This document shows, piece after piece, positions 1-9,415 of a stretch of DNA of 64,000 nucleotides (positions are counted from its first letter, which is position 1; each line of letters begins with the position of its first letter). Made by a program: the position numbers and the translations under genes. The notes beneath the pieces are model-generated. The model was not told the DNA's origin. It did no database searches and saw only the letters and a list, made by a program, of their open reading frames with translations. The DNA lies in the NCBI RefSeq assembly GCF_000332135.1, contig NZ_KB235896.1:2305403-2369402 (forward strand). Reading direction: 5' to 3'. The DNA is from Anabaena sp. PCC 7108. GTDB lineage: Bacteria > Cyanobacteriota > Cyanobacteriia > Cyanobacteriales > Nostocaceae.

Positions 1-211
1 GTTCATTGCCTAGAACTTGACGCGCGGCACCGTTACGACTGAACAGTACCCACTCTTCCACTCCTGCTCCCACACTATCGGCTGCTACCTCGTATTCTGG
101 CAGGAAGTTTCCGTCTTCATCTACTAACTGCAACAACAGTAGTTTCACACCTCGAAGACTGGGATCTTTTTGCGTGCTGACTACTGTGCCACGAACTTTG
201 GCAATTTGCAT
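1..211 (-). CDS. ccmL: Carboxysome pentameric vertex protein CcmL (3' end cut by window edge)
   Basis: CcmL forms the pentamers that cap the vertices of the beta-carboxysome shell. The visible 70 codons begin MQIAKVRGTVVSTQKDPSLR and continue with LLLLQLVDEDG and ADSVGAGVEEWVLFSRN, typical of the CcmL/EutN fold; the family is about 100 residues long, so roughly the last 30 lie outside the window. The ATG is at 211-209, six bases after the stop of the upstream ccmK, which indicates cotranscription. Family identity is clear from sequence and from the ccmK-ccmK-ccmL order. Confidence 0.93.
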   Translation of the reverse strand, partial: MQIAKVRGTVVSTQKDPSLRGVKLLLLQLVDEDGNFLPEYEVAADSVGAGVEEWVLFSRNGAARQVLGNE

Positions 212-217
212 TATAAA

Positions 218-562
218 TTACGGTCTTCTACCAAAAGGACGAATTGCGTTTACACCTTCCCGGAATTGTTCTACATCTTCGGTATAACGAATTGGCAGGA
301 CGTATTCCAAGTTTTCGTGAGGACGAGCAATGATATGAGTGGATAGCACTTGTCCACCATTAACTCGCTTGACATTTTCAATCCCTGCTGCTACTGAAGC
401 TTGTACTTCAGAAACGTCGCCCCTAACGATAACTGTCACCCGACCGCTACCGATTTTTTCGTATCCTACTAGGGTAACGCGAGCGGCTTTCACCATCGCA
501 TCAGCAGCTTCTACTACTGCTGGAAAGCCCAGCGTTTCAACCATTCCCACTGCAATTGACAT
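218..562 (-). CDS. ccmK: Carboxysome hexameric shell protein CcmK (BMC domain), distal copy
   Basis: A 114-residue BMC-domain protein that forms the hexameric facets of the carboxysome. It begins [20 protein letters not shown] and carries the conserved [15 protein letters not shown] strand with the pore-lining loop. Compared with the upstream copy it has an extra C-terminal tail ending in RPFGRRP, so it resembles CcmK1-type proteins. An AAGGA ribosome-binding site lies about 10 bases before the ATG at 562. It lies between the second ccmK and ccmL in one operon. The two CcmK proteins are nearly identical over about 95 residues, so they arose by duplication; I cannot assign the CcmK1/CcmK2 numbers with certainty. 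Confidence 0.95.
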   Translation of the reverse strand: MSIAVGMVETLGFPAVVEAADAMVKAARVTLVGYEKIGSGRVTVIVRGDVSEVQASVAAGIENVKRVNGGQVLSTHIIARPHENLEYVLPIRYTEDVEQFREGVNAIRPFGRRP

Positions 563-677
563 TAGTTTTAATCCTTAAATCAAGTTTATGGCTTGTGCCA
601 CTCTGTTCGCCTTCAAGCCTGAAAAATATTTTCCCTCAAGCAAGCAACCCCGTTAATCACTTTGTTTAAACAGTCTG

Positions 678-986
678 TTAAGTACGGAACTGTTCTACAG
701 CTTCTGTATACCGAATTGGTAAAACGTATTCTAGGTTTTCGTGGGGACGAGCGATGATGTGAGTGGATAACACTTCACCACCGTTGACTCTTCTGGCTGC
801 TTCAACTCCAGCGGCAACTGAAGCTTGTACCTCAGAAACGTCGCCCCGCACAATCACGGTAACACGAGCGCTACCGATTTTTTCATATCCTACCAAGGTG
901 ACACGGGCTGCTTTCACCATTGCATCAGCAGCTTCTACTACTGCCGGAAAGCCTTTCGTTTCAATCATTCCAACTGCAATTGGCAT
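678..986 (-). CDS. ccmK: Carboxysome hexameric shell protein CcmK (BMC domain), proximal copy
   Basis: A 102-residue BMC-domain shell protein, the first gene of the visible ccm operon. It starts [20 protein letters not shown] and has [15 protein letters not shown], the normal length and motifs of CcmK2-type facet proteins. An AGGAG ribosome-binding site sits seven bases before the ATG at 986. The intergenic gap to the next ccmK is 115 bases. The two copies probably form the facets together, possibly as mixed hexamers (known for the family, not visible here). Confidence 0.95.
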   Translation of the reverse strand: MPIAVGMIETKGFPAVVEAADAMVKAARVTLVGYEKIGSARVTVIVRGDVSEVQASVAAGVEAARRVNGGEVLSTHIIARPHENLEYVLPIRYTEAVEQFRT

Positions 987-1645
987 CGCAGAACTCCTAA
1001 AAAATTAATTCAATCTGTACTATGGTTTGAAATTTTTGACGGGGATGCTGATCTTGAGCGAAGAAAACACTTCTAAAATTAAGCATAGGAAACCTTGGCA
1101 TCCCTGGCAACACAAATTACTATAATAGTTTGTAATAAAAAAGTTTTAGAAAACTTAACAAAAATTAATATTTTCCTTTAATAAGATCAAAATTCACGTA
1201 TTCCTAGAGGGGACGCTTATGCTTTATAATTTCTTTATTACATTTAGAAAATAACATTCATAACCAAGGTTAATCCTATTGTTTCAGGGCATTCAGATTC
1301 TGTACATTATACTGTCTCGGTTTTTTTTCATGTTTTGTTATCTGTACATAGATTAATTAAAAAGATATATAAATTTTTTAAATATATCCTATAAAATTAT
1401 TTGTTCAGAGTAGCAATAGAAATTTACAGCCAGAATATTTATGAATACATATAAGTGCATCTAAATAGGTAAAGTTATATTTAACTGCCATTTAATAACG
1501 GAGGCTAAAGCAAAAATGCTGATTTAAGTTTATTAGCAAAATAGTTAAGAAAAACTTGATTTTACCAAAATTAATTTTTTTTAAGCAAATGATGGTTATA
1601 AGGCTGTTTAAGAAACTAAAGGTTGAGTGGTCAAGGAAAATTTAA
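987..1645. promoter_or_regulatory. Divergent ccm / ndhF4 promoter region
   Basis: This AT-rich stretch of about 660 bases separates the carboxysome operon (minus) from the CO2-uptake operon (plus), so it must hold both promoters. I see no convincing ORF, RNA gene or named operator in it. A small inverted motif or a LysR-type (CmpR/CcmR) site would be plausible biologically but I could not point to one. Confidence 0.5.
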
Positions 1646-3502
1646 ATGAATGAGTTTCTCTATTTTACAAGTTGGTTTGTGCCTTTTTATAGCTTACTAG
1701 GCGCAATTTTAACTCTACCGTGGGGAATGGGAATAATTCAACGTACAGGGCCAAGACCTGCGGCTTACTTCAACTTGTTGACGACGATTTTGGCTTTTTT
1801 CCATAGCTTATTTGTATTTAACGATATATGGGAGAGAGATCCAGTAATCTTGGTAGTTAATTGGTTTCAAGCTGCGGATTTCAATTTATCATTTGCCTTG
1901 GAACTCTCCCCAGTCAGTATAGGGGCAATAGTTTTAATTACAGGATTAAGTCTATTAGCCCAAATTTATGCCCTGGGTTACATGGAAAAAGACTGGTCTT
2001 TAGCACGCTTTTTTGGTCTGCTAGGATTTTTTGAAGCCGCACTAAGTGGTTTAGCGATTAGCGATTCTTTGTTCCTGAGTTATGCCCTACTAGAAGTCCT
2101 CACCCTTTCCACTTACTTACTGGTGGGATTTTGGTATGCTCAACCATTGGTAGTCACAGCAGCGCGAGATGCTTTTTTAACAAAGCGGGTGGGAGATTTG
2201 TTACTGCTAATGGCTGTAGTCACACTTTCCACCTTAGCAGGTAGTTTAAACTTTTCCGATTTGTATGAGTGGGCGCAAACTGCTGAGTTAAATCCATTAA
2301 CATCAACTTTGTTAGGTTTGGCTTTGATAGCAGGTCCTGCGGGTAAATGCGCTCAATTTCCTCTACACCTGTGGTTAGATGAGGCCATGGAAGGACCTAA
2401 CCCAGCGTCGGTAATGCGTAACTCGTTAGTGGTTGGTGGTGGGGCTTATATGTTATACAAGATTCAACCATTGTTAGCACTATCGCCAGTAGCACTGAAT
2501 GCCTTGGTAGTTATGGGTACGGTGACAGCGCTGGGTGCAACATTGGTATCGATTGCCCAAATTGATATTAAACGGGCTTTATCTCACTCAACCAGTGCCT
2601 ATATGGGATTGGTGTTTTTAGCGGTGGGCTTAGAACAAGGGGGTGTGGCTCTCATGTTATTGTTAACCCATGCGATCGCTAAAGCATTATTATTTATGAG
2701 TTCTGGTTCAATTATATATACCACCCAAAGTCAAGACTTGACAGAAATGGGGGGTCTGTGGTCACGAATGCCAGCTACTACCACTGCCTTTGTTGTCGGT
2801 TCAGCAGGAATGGTGACACTGCTACCACTGGGAAGCTTTTGGGCAATGTTAGGATGGGCTGATGGCTTAGTCAAAGTTAGCCCTTGGGTAATTGTGGTTT
2901 TAGTGTTAGTCAATGGCTTGACAGCATTGAATTTAACCAGAATCTTCCGCTTAGTATTTTGGGGAACACCACAACCGAAAACTCGCCGCGCCCCAGAAGT
3001 TGGTTGGCAAATGGCCTTCCCCATGGTGACATTGACTATATTGACACTACTATTACCCCTGATGCTACAGCAATGGTATTTACTACCTAGCTGGGAAAGT
3101 ATTGATTGGTATATATTATTGTCTTTACTCGCTTCTACCTTCTTGGGTGTGGGTATTGGTTCGACAATTTATCTGCACAAAGCTTGGTCAAGATCAAGAA
3201 TTCTGGCTTGGAGATTTATCCAAGATTTGTTAGGTTATGACTTTTACATTGACCGAGTTTATCGCCTCACCATTGTCGGTGCAGTAGCTTTATTATCCAG
3301 GATTTCTGCGTGGAGCGATCGCTATTTAGTAGATGGTCTGGTAAACTTAGTCGGCTTTGCCGCAATTTTTAGCGGACAAAGTTTAAAATACAGCATTTCG
3401 GGTCAATCCCAAGGCTATATGTTAACTATCTTGGTAGTAATTAGCGTCCTGGGTTTTGTCATCAGTTTTTCACTAGGTTTATTCGATAAATTACCTTTTT
3501 AG
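1646..3502 (+). CDS. ndhF4: NAD(P)H dehydrogenase-type subunit NdhF4 (CO2 uptake, NDH-1MS')
   Basis: A 618-residue polytopic membrane protein of the complex I NdhF/NuoL family. It has the antiporter-like core, with a conserved glutamate in SYALLEVLTLSTYLLVGFW, lysine-containing helices (SIAQIDIKRALSHSTSAYMG) and LPLHLWLDEAMEGPNPASV. The gene is followed by ndhD4 and cupB, the arrangement of the constitutive low-affinity CO2-uptake complex NDH-1MS' on thylakoid membranes, in which cyclic electron flow drives conversion of CO2 to bicarbonate. Its position divergent from ccmK-ccmL matches this role. The start at 1646 is the first in-frame ATG. The assignment to NdhF4 rather than NdhF3 rests on the CupB-type partner. 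Confidence 0.9.
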   Translation: MNEFLYFTSWFVPFYSLLGAILTLPWGMGIIQRTGPRPAAYFNLLTTILAFFHSLFVFNDIWERDPVILVVNWFQAADFNLSFALELSPVSIGAIVLITGLSLLAQIYALGYMEKDWSLARFFGLLGFFEAALSGLAISDSLFLSYALLEVLTLSTYLLVGFWYAQPLVVTAARDAFLTKRVGDLLLLMAVVTLSTLAGSLNFSDLYEWAQTAELNPLTSTLLGLALIAGPAGKCAQFPLHLWLDEAMEGPNPASVMRNSLVVGGGAYMLYKIQPLLALSPVALNALVVMGTVTALGATLVSIAQIDIKRALSHSTSAYMGLVFLAVGLEQGGVALMLLLTHAIAKALLFMSSGSIIYTTQSQDLTEMGGLWSRMPATTTAFVVGSAGMVTLLPLGSFWAMLGWADGLVKVSPWVIVVLVLVNGLTALNLTRIFRLVFWGTPQPKTRRAPEVGWQMAFPMVTLTILTLLLPLMLQQWYLLPSWESIDWYILLSLLASTFLGVGIGSTIYLHKAWSRSRILAWRFIQDLLGYDFYIDRVYRLTIVGAVALLSRISAWSDRYLVDGLVNLVGFAAIFSGQSLKYSISGQSQGYMLTILVVISVLGFVISFSLGLFDKLPF

Positions 3503-3582
3503 GAGGGTGGAGGCAGTCTTGCTGGAGGTAATTATAATTTTCCTCCTCTCTCCATCTTCCCACCTCCCTCACTTCCCACCTC

Positions 3583-3801
3583 CTCACAAGGGTAGGTATT
3601 TTACATCGTCGTGAGGGCAAGACTTGGTGGACAAGGTGGACAAGGTGACAAGGGAGGAAAACTGTACAAAGGATGTACGATTGGTAACAAGAACTGACGC
3701 TCACCGGACTATTTTATGGATAAAATCTTCCTTGTCTACTTTCCCTCCTTGTCTTCCTGGTCTTGCCTTCACAGATAATATTAAAAACATACCCTTGTGA
3801 G
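3583..3801. mobile_element. MITE-like foldback element between ndhF4 and ndhD4
   Basis: A 219-base non-coding block begins with CTCACAAGGGTA (3583-3594) and ends with its exact reverse complement (3790-3801). A second, subterminal inverted pair lies inside (3611-3623 against 3760-3772, one mismatch). The block is abutted on both sides by the 11-base direct repeat CTTCCCACCTC (3572-3582 and 3802-3812), as expected for a target-site duplication. There is no transposase. The flanks are pyrimidine-rich, so part of the direct repeat could be chance. If transcribed, the RNA would fold into a long hairpin between two subunit genes. Confidence 0.65.
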
Positions 3802-3834
3802 CTTCCCACCTCCTCATCTTCCTAACACTTGCTT

Positions 3835-5334
3835 ATGCTGAGTACGTTGATTTTGCTGCCGTTGCTGGGTGCAACATTAATAGCTTTCTATCCTGCTACT
3901 ATGAGTGGGAAACTTTCCCGCAGCTTGGCTTTAGGCTGTGCCGTGATTACTTTCTTATGGACAATTTTTCTAGCCATTAAGTTTAATCCTGGGGAAGTTG
4001 GACAACAGTTTGCCGAGTCACTGCCTTGGGTAGATGCTTTAGGCTTAAACTATAATTTAGGAATAGATGGTTTATCATTGCCATTGCTATTGTTAAATGG
4101 ACTTTTAACCTGCATTGCCATCTATAGCAGCGATGAATCTCTTCAACGTCCCAGATTTTATTATTCCTTAGTCCTACTATTAAGTGTTGGCGTAATTGGA
4201 GCCTTTTTAGCACAGGATTTATTGTTATTTTTCATATTTTACGAATTGGAACTGATTCCCCTCTATCTGCTAATTGCAATTTGGGGTGGTGAAAGACGTG
4301 GTTATGCAGCAACTAAATTTCTAATTTATACTGCTGTTTCCGCCATCTTGATTTTAGCCAGTTTCTTGGGAATGGTTTGGCTGAGTGGTTCTCCGAGTTT
4401 TGGACTAGCAACTTTGAACACCCAAAACTTATCTTTAGCCACACAACTGTTGCTACTAGTGGGAATTTTGGTGGGTTTTGGCATTAAAATTCCCCTCGTT
4501 CCCTTTCATACTTGGTTACCAGATGCCCACGTCGAAGCTTCCACACCAATTTCTGTATTGTTAGCTGGTGTATTGTTGAAATTAGGAACTTACGGTTTAT
4601 TGCGGTTTGGGATGAACTTGTTGCCTGAAGCTTGGGCATATGTAGCCCCTTGGTTGGCAACATGGGCAGTCATTAGTGTGCTGTTTGGTGCATCTTGTGC
4701 GATCGCGCAAACAGATATGAAAAAAATGGTAGCCTATAGTTCTATCGGACATATGGGCTACGTTTTGTTAGCCGCCGCCGCCGCAACACCTGTAAGTGTA
4801 TTAGGTGCTGTCATGCAAATGGTTAGTCACGGCTTAATTTCCGCCCTGATGTTTCTGCTGGTGGGAGTTGTATATAAAAAAGCAGGTAGCCGTGATTTAG
4901 ATGTGCTTCGCGGGCTGCTAAACCCAGAACGGGGAATGCCTGTGATTGGTACTTTGATGGTTTTAGGAGTTATGGCCAGCGCTGGTATACCAGGAATGGT
5001 GGGTTTTATTTCCGAATTCATCATTTTTCGGGGTAGTTTAGCAGTTTTCCCGATGCAAACATTGATATCAATGCTGGGTACAGGTTTAACTGCCGTTTAC
5101 TTCTTAATTCTGCTCAATCGTGCCTTTTTTGGGCGGTTATCTGCACAGGTGAGCAATTTACCCAGAGTATATTGGAGCGATCGCATTCCTGCGCTAATTT
5201 TAGCAGTATTAATCGTGATTTTTGGTATCCAACCTTCCTGGTTAGTGTATTTAACTGAACCTAGCATCACAGCAATGGTAAATACACCAAGTTTAGTTGC
5301 AAATGTGTCAGTAGATAAACCAGGTAAAACCTAA
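3835..5334 (+). CDS. ndhD4: NAD(P)H dehydrogenase-type subunit NdhD4 (CO2 uptake, NDH-1MS')
   Basis: A proton-translocating antiporter-like subunit of 499 residues from the ATG at 3835; an in-frame TTG two codons upstream (3829) would add only Met-Leu and is less likely. Diagnostic segments are FYELELIPLYLLIAIWGG, with its key glutamate, IKIPLVPFHTWLPDAHVEAS and SIGHMGYVLLAAAAATP, all typical of the NdhD/NuoM family. It is the second gene of the ndhF4-ndhD4-cupB set, separated from ndhF4 by about 330 bases that contain a foldback element; most organisms have a short gap here. It acts in the thylakoid membrane with CupB in CO2 hydration. Confidence 0.9.
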   Translation: MLSTLILLPLLGATLIAFYPATMSGKLSRSLALGCAVITFLWTIFLAIKFNPGEVGQQFAESLPWVDALGLNYNLGIDGLSLPLLLLNGLLTCIAIYSSDESLQRPRFYYSLVLLLSVGVIGAFLAQDLLLFFIFYELELIPLYLLIAIWGGERRGYAATKFLIYTAVSAILILASFLGMVWLSGSPSFGLATLNTQNLSLATQLLLLVGILVGFGIKIPLVPFHTWLPDAHVEASTPISVLLAGVLLKLGTYGLLRFGMNLLPEAWAYVAPWLATWAVISVLFGASCAIAQTDMKKMVAYSSIGHMGYVLLAAAAATPVSVLGAVMQMVSHGLISALMFLLVGVVYKKAGSRDLDVLRGLLNPERGMPVIGTLMVLGVMASAGIPGMVGFISEFIIFRGSLAVFPMQTLISMLGTGLTAVYFLILLNRAFFGRLSAQVSNLPRVYWSDRIPALILAVLIVIFGIQPSWLVYLTEPSITAMVNTPSLVANVSVDKPGKT

Positions 5335-5435
5335 AAAATGCTGGGTTTGTAGTAGAGATTAACAACTACTACAACCTGATCTGTAATTCCTTATCTTTCA
5401 ACCTTCTTTATTTTTAATTTTCTGGAGAAATACTA

Positions 5436-6566
5436 ATGCTTAATCTTAAAAATAAACCAGTTAATCACCCTTTATCTGAATATCTTCAACGCTTACAAAC
5501 TGGGGAAGCATTACTTAAAGATACCCCAGAAAATGTTTTGGAAGTAGTTGGTATTCTCAAAAGTTATGGTGTAGTTTTAGATGCTTATTCCCAAAACCTC
5601 ATTTACATAGCCGAACATCAGTTTTTAGTAATTTTTCCCTTTTTTAAATACTTTAATGGTGAGGTTTCTTTCTCAAAACTACTTCATCACTGGTGGCATG
5701 ACAGAATTAACTTTGAATATGCTGAATATTGCATGAAAACCATGATGTGGCATGGTGGCGGTGGACTAGATGCCTATTTAGATACAAAAGAATTTCAAGA
5801 ATTAGCTGAAGCTGTGATTACTGCTAAATTAAAAAATGATCCCTTAATGCAGGGACTTAATCAACTGTTTCCAGACTTTTTAATAGAACAGTTGCGCGTC
5901 TCTGCTTATTACACTGGTTTGGGTCAATTTTGGCGGGTGATGGCAGATATGTTCCTTAGCCTATCAGATCGTTATGATCAAGGGGAAATTACATCAATTC
6001 CCCAAGTTGTAGATCACATTAAAACAGCTTTGGTAAAAGATGCACTTAAGCCAATTACTTATTCAGTCAAAATTAGGGATAAAGTTTATGACATTATTCC
6101 TAAATCAGCCGGTTTAACTTTTCTTTCCGATACAGCAATACCTTATGTTGAAGCTATCTTCTTCCGAGGAACTCCTTTCATGGGCGTAGTGTCCTACAAT
6201 GCTCAAGCATATCAAATTCCACCAGATCAATCTCGATTTGAGTATGGTGCATTATACGCAGATCCTTTGCCTATTGGTGGTGCTGGTATTCCTCCCACCT
6301 TGTTAATGCAGGATATGCGCCATTATTTGCCAGAATATTTACATAATATTTATCGTCGCAGTCGTCGGGGTGAAGATGATTTGCGAGTACAAATTTGTAT
6401 GAGTTTTCAAAAGTCGATGTTTTGTGTAACGACAGCAGCGATTTTAGGATTGTTACCTTATCCGCTAGATACTCAAGATTTAGATGAAGAAAAAGCAAAC
6501 AGAGTTTATTTAGAAAAGTGGTTAGATAGATTAAAAAATTCGCAGCTATTGGTAGTGAATAAATAA
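5436..6566 (+). CDS. cupB: CO2 hydration protein CupB/ChpX
   Basis: A 376-residue soluble protein of the Cup/Chp (CO2 hydration) family, known only with NdhF3/D3 or NdhF4/D4. It couples the NDH-1MS' membrane arm to vectorial CO2-to-bicarbonate conversion. Recognisable stretches include HHWWHDRINFEYAEYC, RGTPFMGVVSYNAQAY and LPEYLHNIYRRSRRGEDDL, rich in His, Cys and Asp that could bind zinc. An AGAAA/GGAGAAA ribosome-binding site (CTGGAGAAATACT) precedes the ATG at 5436. The lone ndhF4-ndhD4-cup order favours CupB over CupA, which is normally in an inducible ndhF3-ndhD3-cupA operon. Confidence 0.85.
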   Translation: MLNLKNKPVNHPLSEYLQRLQTGEALLKDTPENVLEVVGILKSYGVVLDAYSQNLIYIAEHQFLVIFPFFKYFNGEVSFSKLLHHWWHDRINFEYAEYCMKTMMWHGGGGLDAYLDTKEFQELAEAVITAKLKNDPLMQGLNQLFPDFLIEQLRVSAYYTGLGQFWRVMADMFLSLSDRYDQGEITSIPQVVDHIKTALVKDALKPITYSVKIRDKVYDIIPKSAGLTFLSDTAIPYVEAIFFRGTPFMGVVSYNAQAYQIPPDQSRFEYGALYADPLPIGGAGIPPTLLMQDMRHYLPEYLHNIYRRSRRGEDDLRVQICMSFQKSMFCVTTAAILGLLPYPLDTQDLDEEKANRVYLEKWLDRLKNSQLLVVNK

Positions 6567-6630
6567 AGTATAGCTGTAGCCAGGATAATTAGGACATTAT
6601 TAATCCTTGAAACTTAGATATAATAAGGCT

Positions 6631-6670
6631 TTCCCTCCTGCCTCCTGCCCTCTGCCTCCTGCCTCCTGCT
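6631..6670. repeat. CT-rich short tandem repeat
   Basis: Imperfect iterations of CTGCCTCCTGC in the gap between the convergent cupB and desB genes. This is a low-complexity filler repeat common between genes of filamentous cyanobacteria. No coding potential is seen. Confidence 0.6.
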
Positions 6671-6711
6671 ATAATTCCTAGATTTCAACACCTAAAGTAG
6701 ACGATTTGCCA

Positions 6712-6736
6712 CAAAAAAAGTCCGCCTGCGCGGACT
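6712..6736 (-). terminator. Rho-independent terminator of desB
   Basis: On the minus strand AGTCCGC and GCGGACT form a perfect 7-base-pair stem (6736-6730 with 6725-6719) around a four-base loop, followed by seven T residues. It lies about 50 bases after the stop of desB and points leftwards. A nearly identical hairpin, differing only in the loop, occurs at 43424-43441. Confidence 0.85.
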
Positions 6737-6786
6737 CTGTCCATATAGCCCCACAATTTTAGTTTGCGGAGCAATTGCAGGACAAT

Positions 6787-7854
6787 TTACTTATTATGTG
6801 AAGTGTAATAAACCTTGTTGCCCGTATCTGGAACAAAATGACAGCTGATAGCTGAACGCCATAAAGACTTCCAAACAGGTTCTTTAGATTCGTGGAAATA
6901 GTCACCCATAATAGGTTTAATCGCCGCAGTTGCCTTCAGCAAATTGTAGTGAGGCATATTCAGGAAGATATGGTGAGCAACATGAGTACCGATATCGTGA
7001 TGGATATGATTGATAAAACCATAATCTCTATCAACACTAGAAATAGCACCTTTTAGAAAAGTCCATTCTTCCCCACGATACCAGGGAATTCCCGGCTCAG
7101 TGTGGTGTAAAAATGTTACCAAATCCAGCCAAATGATAAACCCAATGTATGGACCTGCATAGTATTTTAACAACCACATCCAACCCCATTGATAGGTGAG
7201 GAAACCTAACAAACCTACAAAGCCAATCCAGAGTGTAGTGCTAGTAATAATATCCCATTTTTCCGAAGGCTTGAAAAGCGGGCTGCTGGGTGAAAAGTGA
7301 GAGCCTTCTTTACCAGGAGAACGCTTAAACAAATACACTGGATAAGCCAACAAGAATACATAAAAACGCCCAATTTTTTGTAATAAAGGCATCTCATTGT
7401 ATTCTGATTCAGATATAGGATACCAGCTTTCATCATTCTCCAAACTACCAGTATTTTTGTGGTGAGTTCTGTGGCTAATTCGCCAACCATGATAAGGAAC
7501 TAAAATGGGAGTATGGGAAAGATGACCAACTAAATCATTCAACCATTTATGCTTAGAAAAAGATTGGTGTCCGCAGTCATGACCAACTACAAACAAAGCC
7601 CAAAACATGGTTCCTTGCATAACCCAGAAAATTGGCCAAAAATACCAAGAATCCAGATAATTAGCAACCGCATAAAGCAGACCAATAATCAAGATGTCAC
7701 GAAAAAAATAATAGAGTGATTTGATCACACTAGGCTGAAAACACTCAGCAGGAATTGCAGCTTTTAAATCCTGAAGAGTAAAGGGTAACTTAGTTGTTTC
7801 CTGAGAAGATTCAGAACTATCTAATTGGTTGAAATTGATTGTATCTAGTTGCAC
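6787..7854 (-). CDS. desB: Acyl-lipid omega-3 (delta-15) desaturase DesB
   Basis: A membrane di-iron fatty-acid desaturase of 355 residues that inserts the omega-3 double bond in membrane lipids. All three histidine clusters are present: GHDCGHQSF, HRTHHKNTG and HVAHHIF. The sequence also has the omega-3-type region LPFTLQDLKAAIPAECFQPS at the N-terminus. It is the last of three minus-strand desaturase genes (desC, desA, desB), each with its own intergenic region of 200 to 300 bases, so they may be independently expressed. desB is cold-induced in other cyanobacteria, though no specific regulatory site is visible here. It is followed by a clear terminator. Confidence 0.92.
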   Translation of the reverse strand: MQLDTINFNQLDSSESSQETTKLPFTLQDLKAAIPAECFQPSVIKSLYYFFRDILIIGLLYAVANYLDSWYFWPIFWVMQGTMFWALFVVGHDCGHQSFSKHKWLNDLVGHLSHTPILVPYHGWRISHRTHHKNTGSLENDESWYPISESEYNEMPLLQKIGRFYVFLLAYPVYLFKRSPGKEGSHFSPSSPLFKPSEKWDIITSTTLWIGFVGLLGFLTYQWGWMWLLKYYAGPYIGFIIWLDLVTFLHHTEPGIPWYRGEEWTFLKGAISSVDRDYGFINHIHHDIGTHVAHHIFLNMPHYNLLKATAAIKPIMGDYFHESKEPVWKSLWRSAISCHFVPDTGNKVYYTSHNK

Positions 7855-8092
7855 TGGATTTGATTATCGGTTGTAAATTAGAAGTTATTTTAGAGGCAAG
7901 TAATCTCACCTCTGCAATGTACAGTGTGGGAAATCTGTGACAAATCACAAAGCTCAATCAAGGAAGAAATTAGTAAATATCCTAGCAATATTTTGGTATA
8001 GAGAATTGCCAGTACTAATTAAACAAGGATAAAAGTCAAGGTGCTAAAAATTTCAGCAGACATTCATACCTTTATCCTGCATCCTGAATTTA

Positions 8093-9145
8093 CTACTCTG
8101 CGTAATGTTCAGTGAAAGTCTTGTAACCAACATCAGTTGTGTAGAGTTGACATTCGTCGGTAATTTTCTTCATTAAAGACCAAGAAAACTCACACTCATC
8201 GTGTAGATAGCTACTCCAATTTTCCTTAATGCTGCTGTAAGCCAAACGCAAATTATAAGAAGGAATAGCAGTAGAAATATGATGGGGAACGTGAACATTG
8301 ATGTCGTGGCAAAGAATTTCTACCCAGCGAGGATAATCGCAGTGAATTGTTCCAGATAGTTGCGCTAAAGCTTCATTCCACTTATCAGCTGTTGTAAAGG
8401 GAACATCTGCGGTTGTATGGTGAACAATTGTGAATGTACTCATCCAGAAATGGTAAACTATCCAGGGTATAAACCAGAATTTTATAAATCCCCAAATACC
8501 CGTTGTGAGAATGAGTGTGGGGAAAACAATTGCAGCAAAAACAGCCACTACTGCCACAGAAAGCTTAACACTGGCTTGGTCTTTTGGTTGGAATTTGCGG
8601 GCATCAAAATGCACAACAGCCCAATGTCCAATAGAACCTACCCACCAGAGGCGTTTCTCCATAAATAATACAAACGCAGACTGTCTGGTTTTATCCCAAG
8701 TTTCAAAAACTTCAGGTCTGATAGGATGCCAAGCATTATCTTCATCCAGCTTGTTTGTATGTTTATGGTGATAATTATGTTTAATCCGCCAACTATGGAA
8801 TGGATAAATTAAAGGCATCATGAAGAAATGCCCAACTAAGTCATTTACCCAACGACGTTTAGCAAATGAACGATGACCACAGTCATGTCCAATCACAAAA
8901 AAACCTGTTAAAGCAGTTCCTGTAAAAATCCAGGCTAGAGGTAATAGAAACCAAGGAGAAATTGCTAAGAAGAAGTATCCTAATCCAGCCATAAAGAGGC
9001 TGAGTATGGCTTGTGTCCAAGCTTTGCGACTATTTTTCTGAAAACATTCTTTTGGCAGACTTTTGATAATATCTTTGAGTTTCAGTTGGGTATTACCAAA
9101 GTCTGTAGAGACGTTATTTACCTGGCTGTTAATTGTTGTAGTCAT
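8093..9145 (-). CDS. desA: Acyl-lipid delta-12 desaturase DesA
   Basis: A 350-residue delta-12 desaturase that converts oleoyl to linoleoyl chains on membrane lipids. The three histidine boxes are GHDCGHRSF, HNYHHKHTN and HVPHHIST. I chose the ATG at 9145 (MTTTINSQVNN), which gives the normal family length; an upstream in-frame ATG at 9193 would add 16 hydrophobic residues not typical of DesA. It lies between desC and desB on the same strand, the arrangement known from Anabaena/Nostoc. Confidence 0.92.
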   Translation of the reverse strand: MTTTINSQVNNVSTDFGNTQLKLKDIIKSLPKECFQKNSRKAWTQAILSLFMAGLGYFFLAISPWFLLPLAWIFTGTALTGFFVIGHDCGHRSFAKRRWVNDLVGHFFMMPLIYPFHSWRIKHNYHHKHTNKLDEDNAWHPIRPEVFETWDKTRQSAFVLFMEKRLWWVGSIGHWAVVHFDARKFQPKDQASVKLSVAVVAVFAAIVFPTLILTTGIWGFIKFWFIPWIVYHFWMSTFTIVHHTTADVPFTTADKWNEALAQLSGTIHCDYPRWVEILCHDINVHVPHHISTAIPSYNLRLAYSSIKENWSSYLHDECEFSWSLMKKITDECQLYTTDVGYKTFTEHYAE

Positions 9146-9415
9146 GAATACCTGAAAAAGAACAAAATCCCCTACAAAGTCACTAAAAAGCAACTAGTCG
9201 CAAAGTTTTGTAACATTAATTCTTCGGATTATAGCAAGCTAAGTTACCGTAACGCACGGACAAAAAAAATTTGCTAAAAATTTCCGAAATGAGCAAAAAT
9301 TTTGTAGTGAATGGAGAAAATGAATTAATCTACACAAGCCAAAAGTCAATAATCGAAAGTCAATCAGTAATTGACCGTTTGACTATTGACTATGTGACTA
9401 TTTAATAGTATGGGA

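Noticed and set aside
339-1076. Plus-strand frames of about 80 codons across the ccmK genes
   Set aside because: They are antisense shadows of the BMC genes; no ribosome-binding site and composition mirrors the opposite strand.
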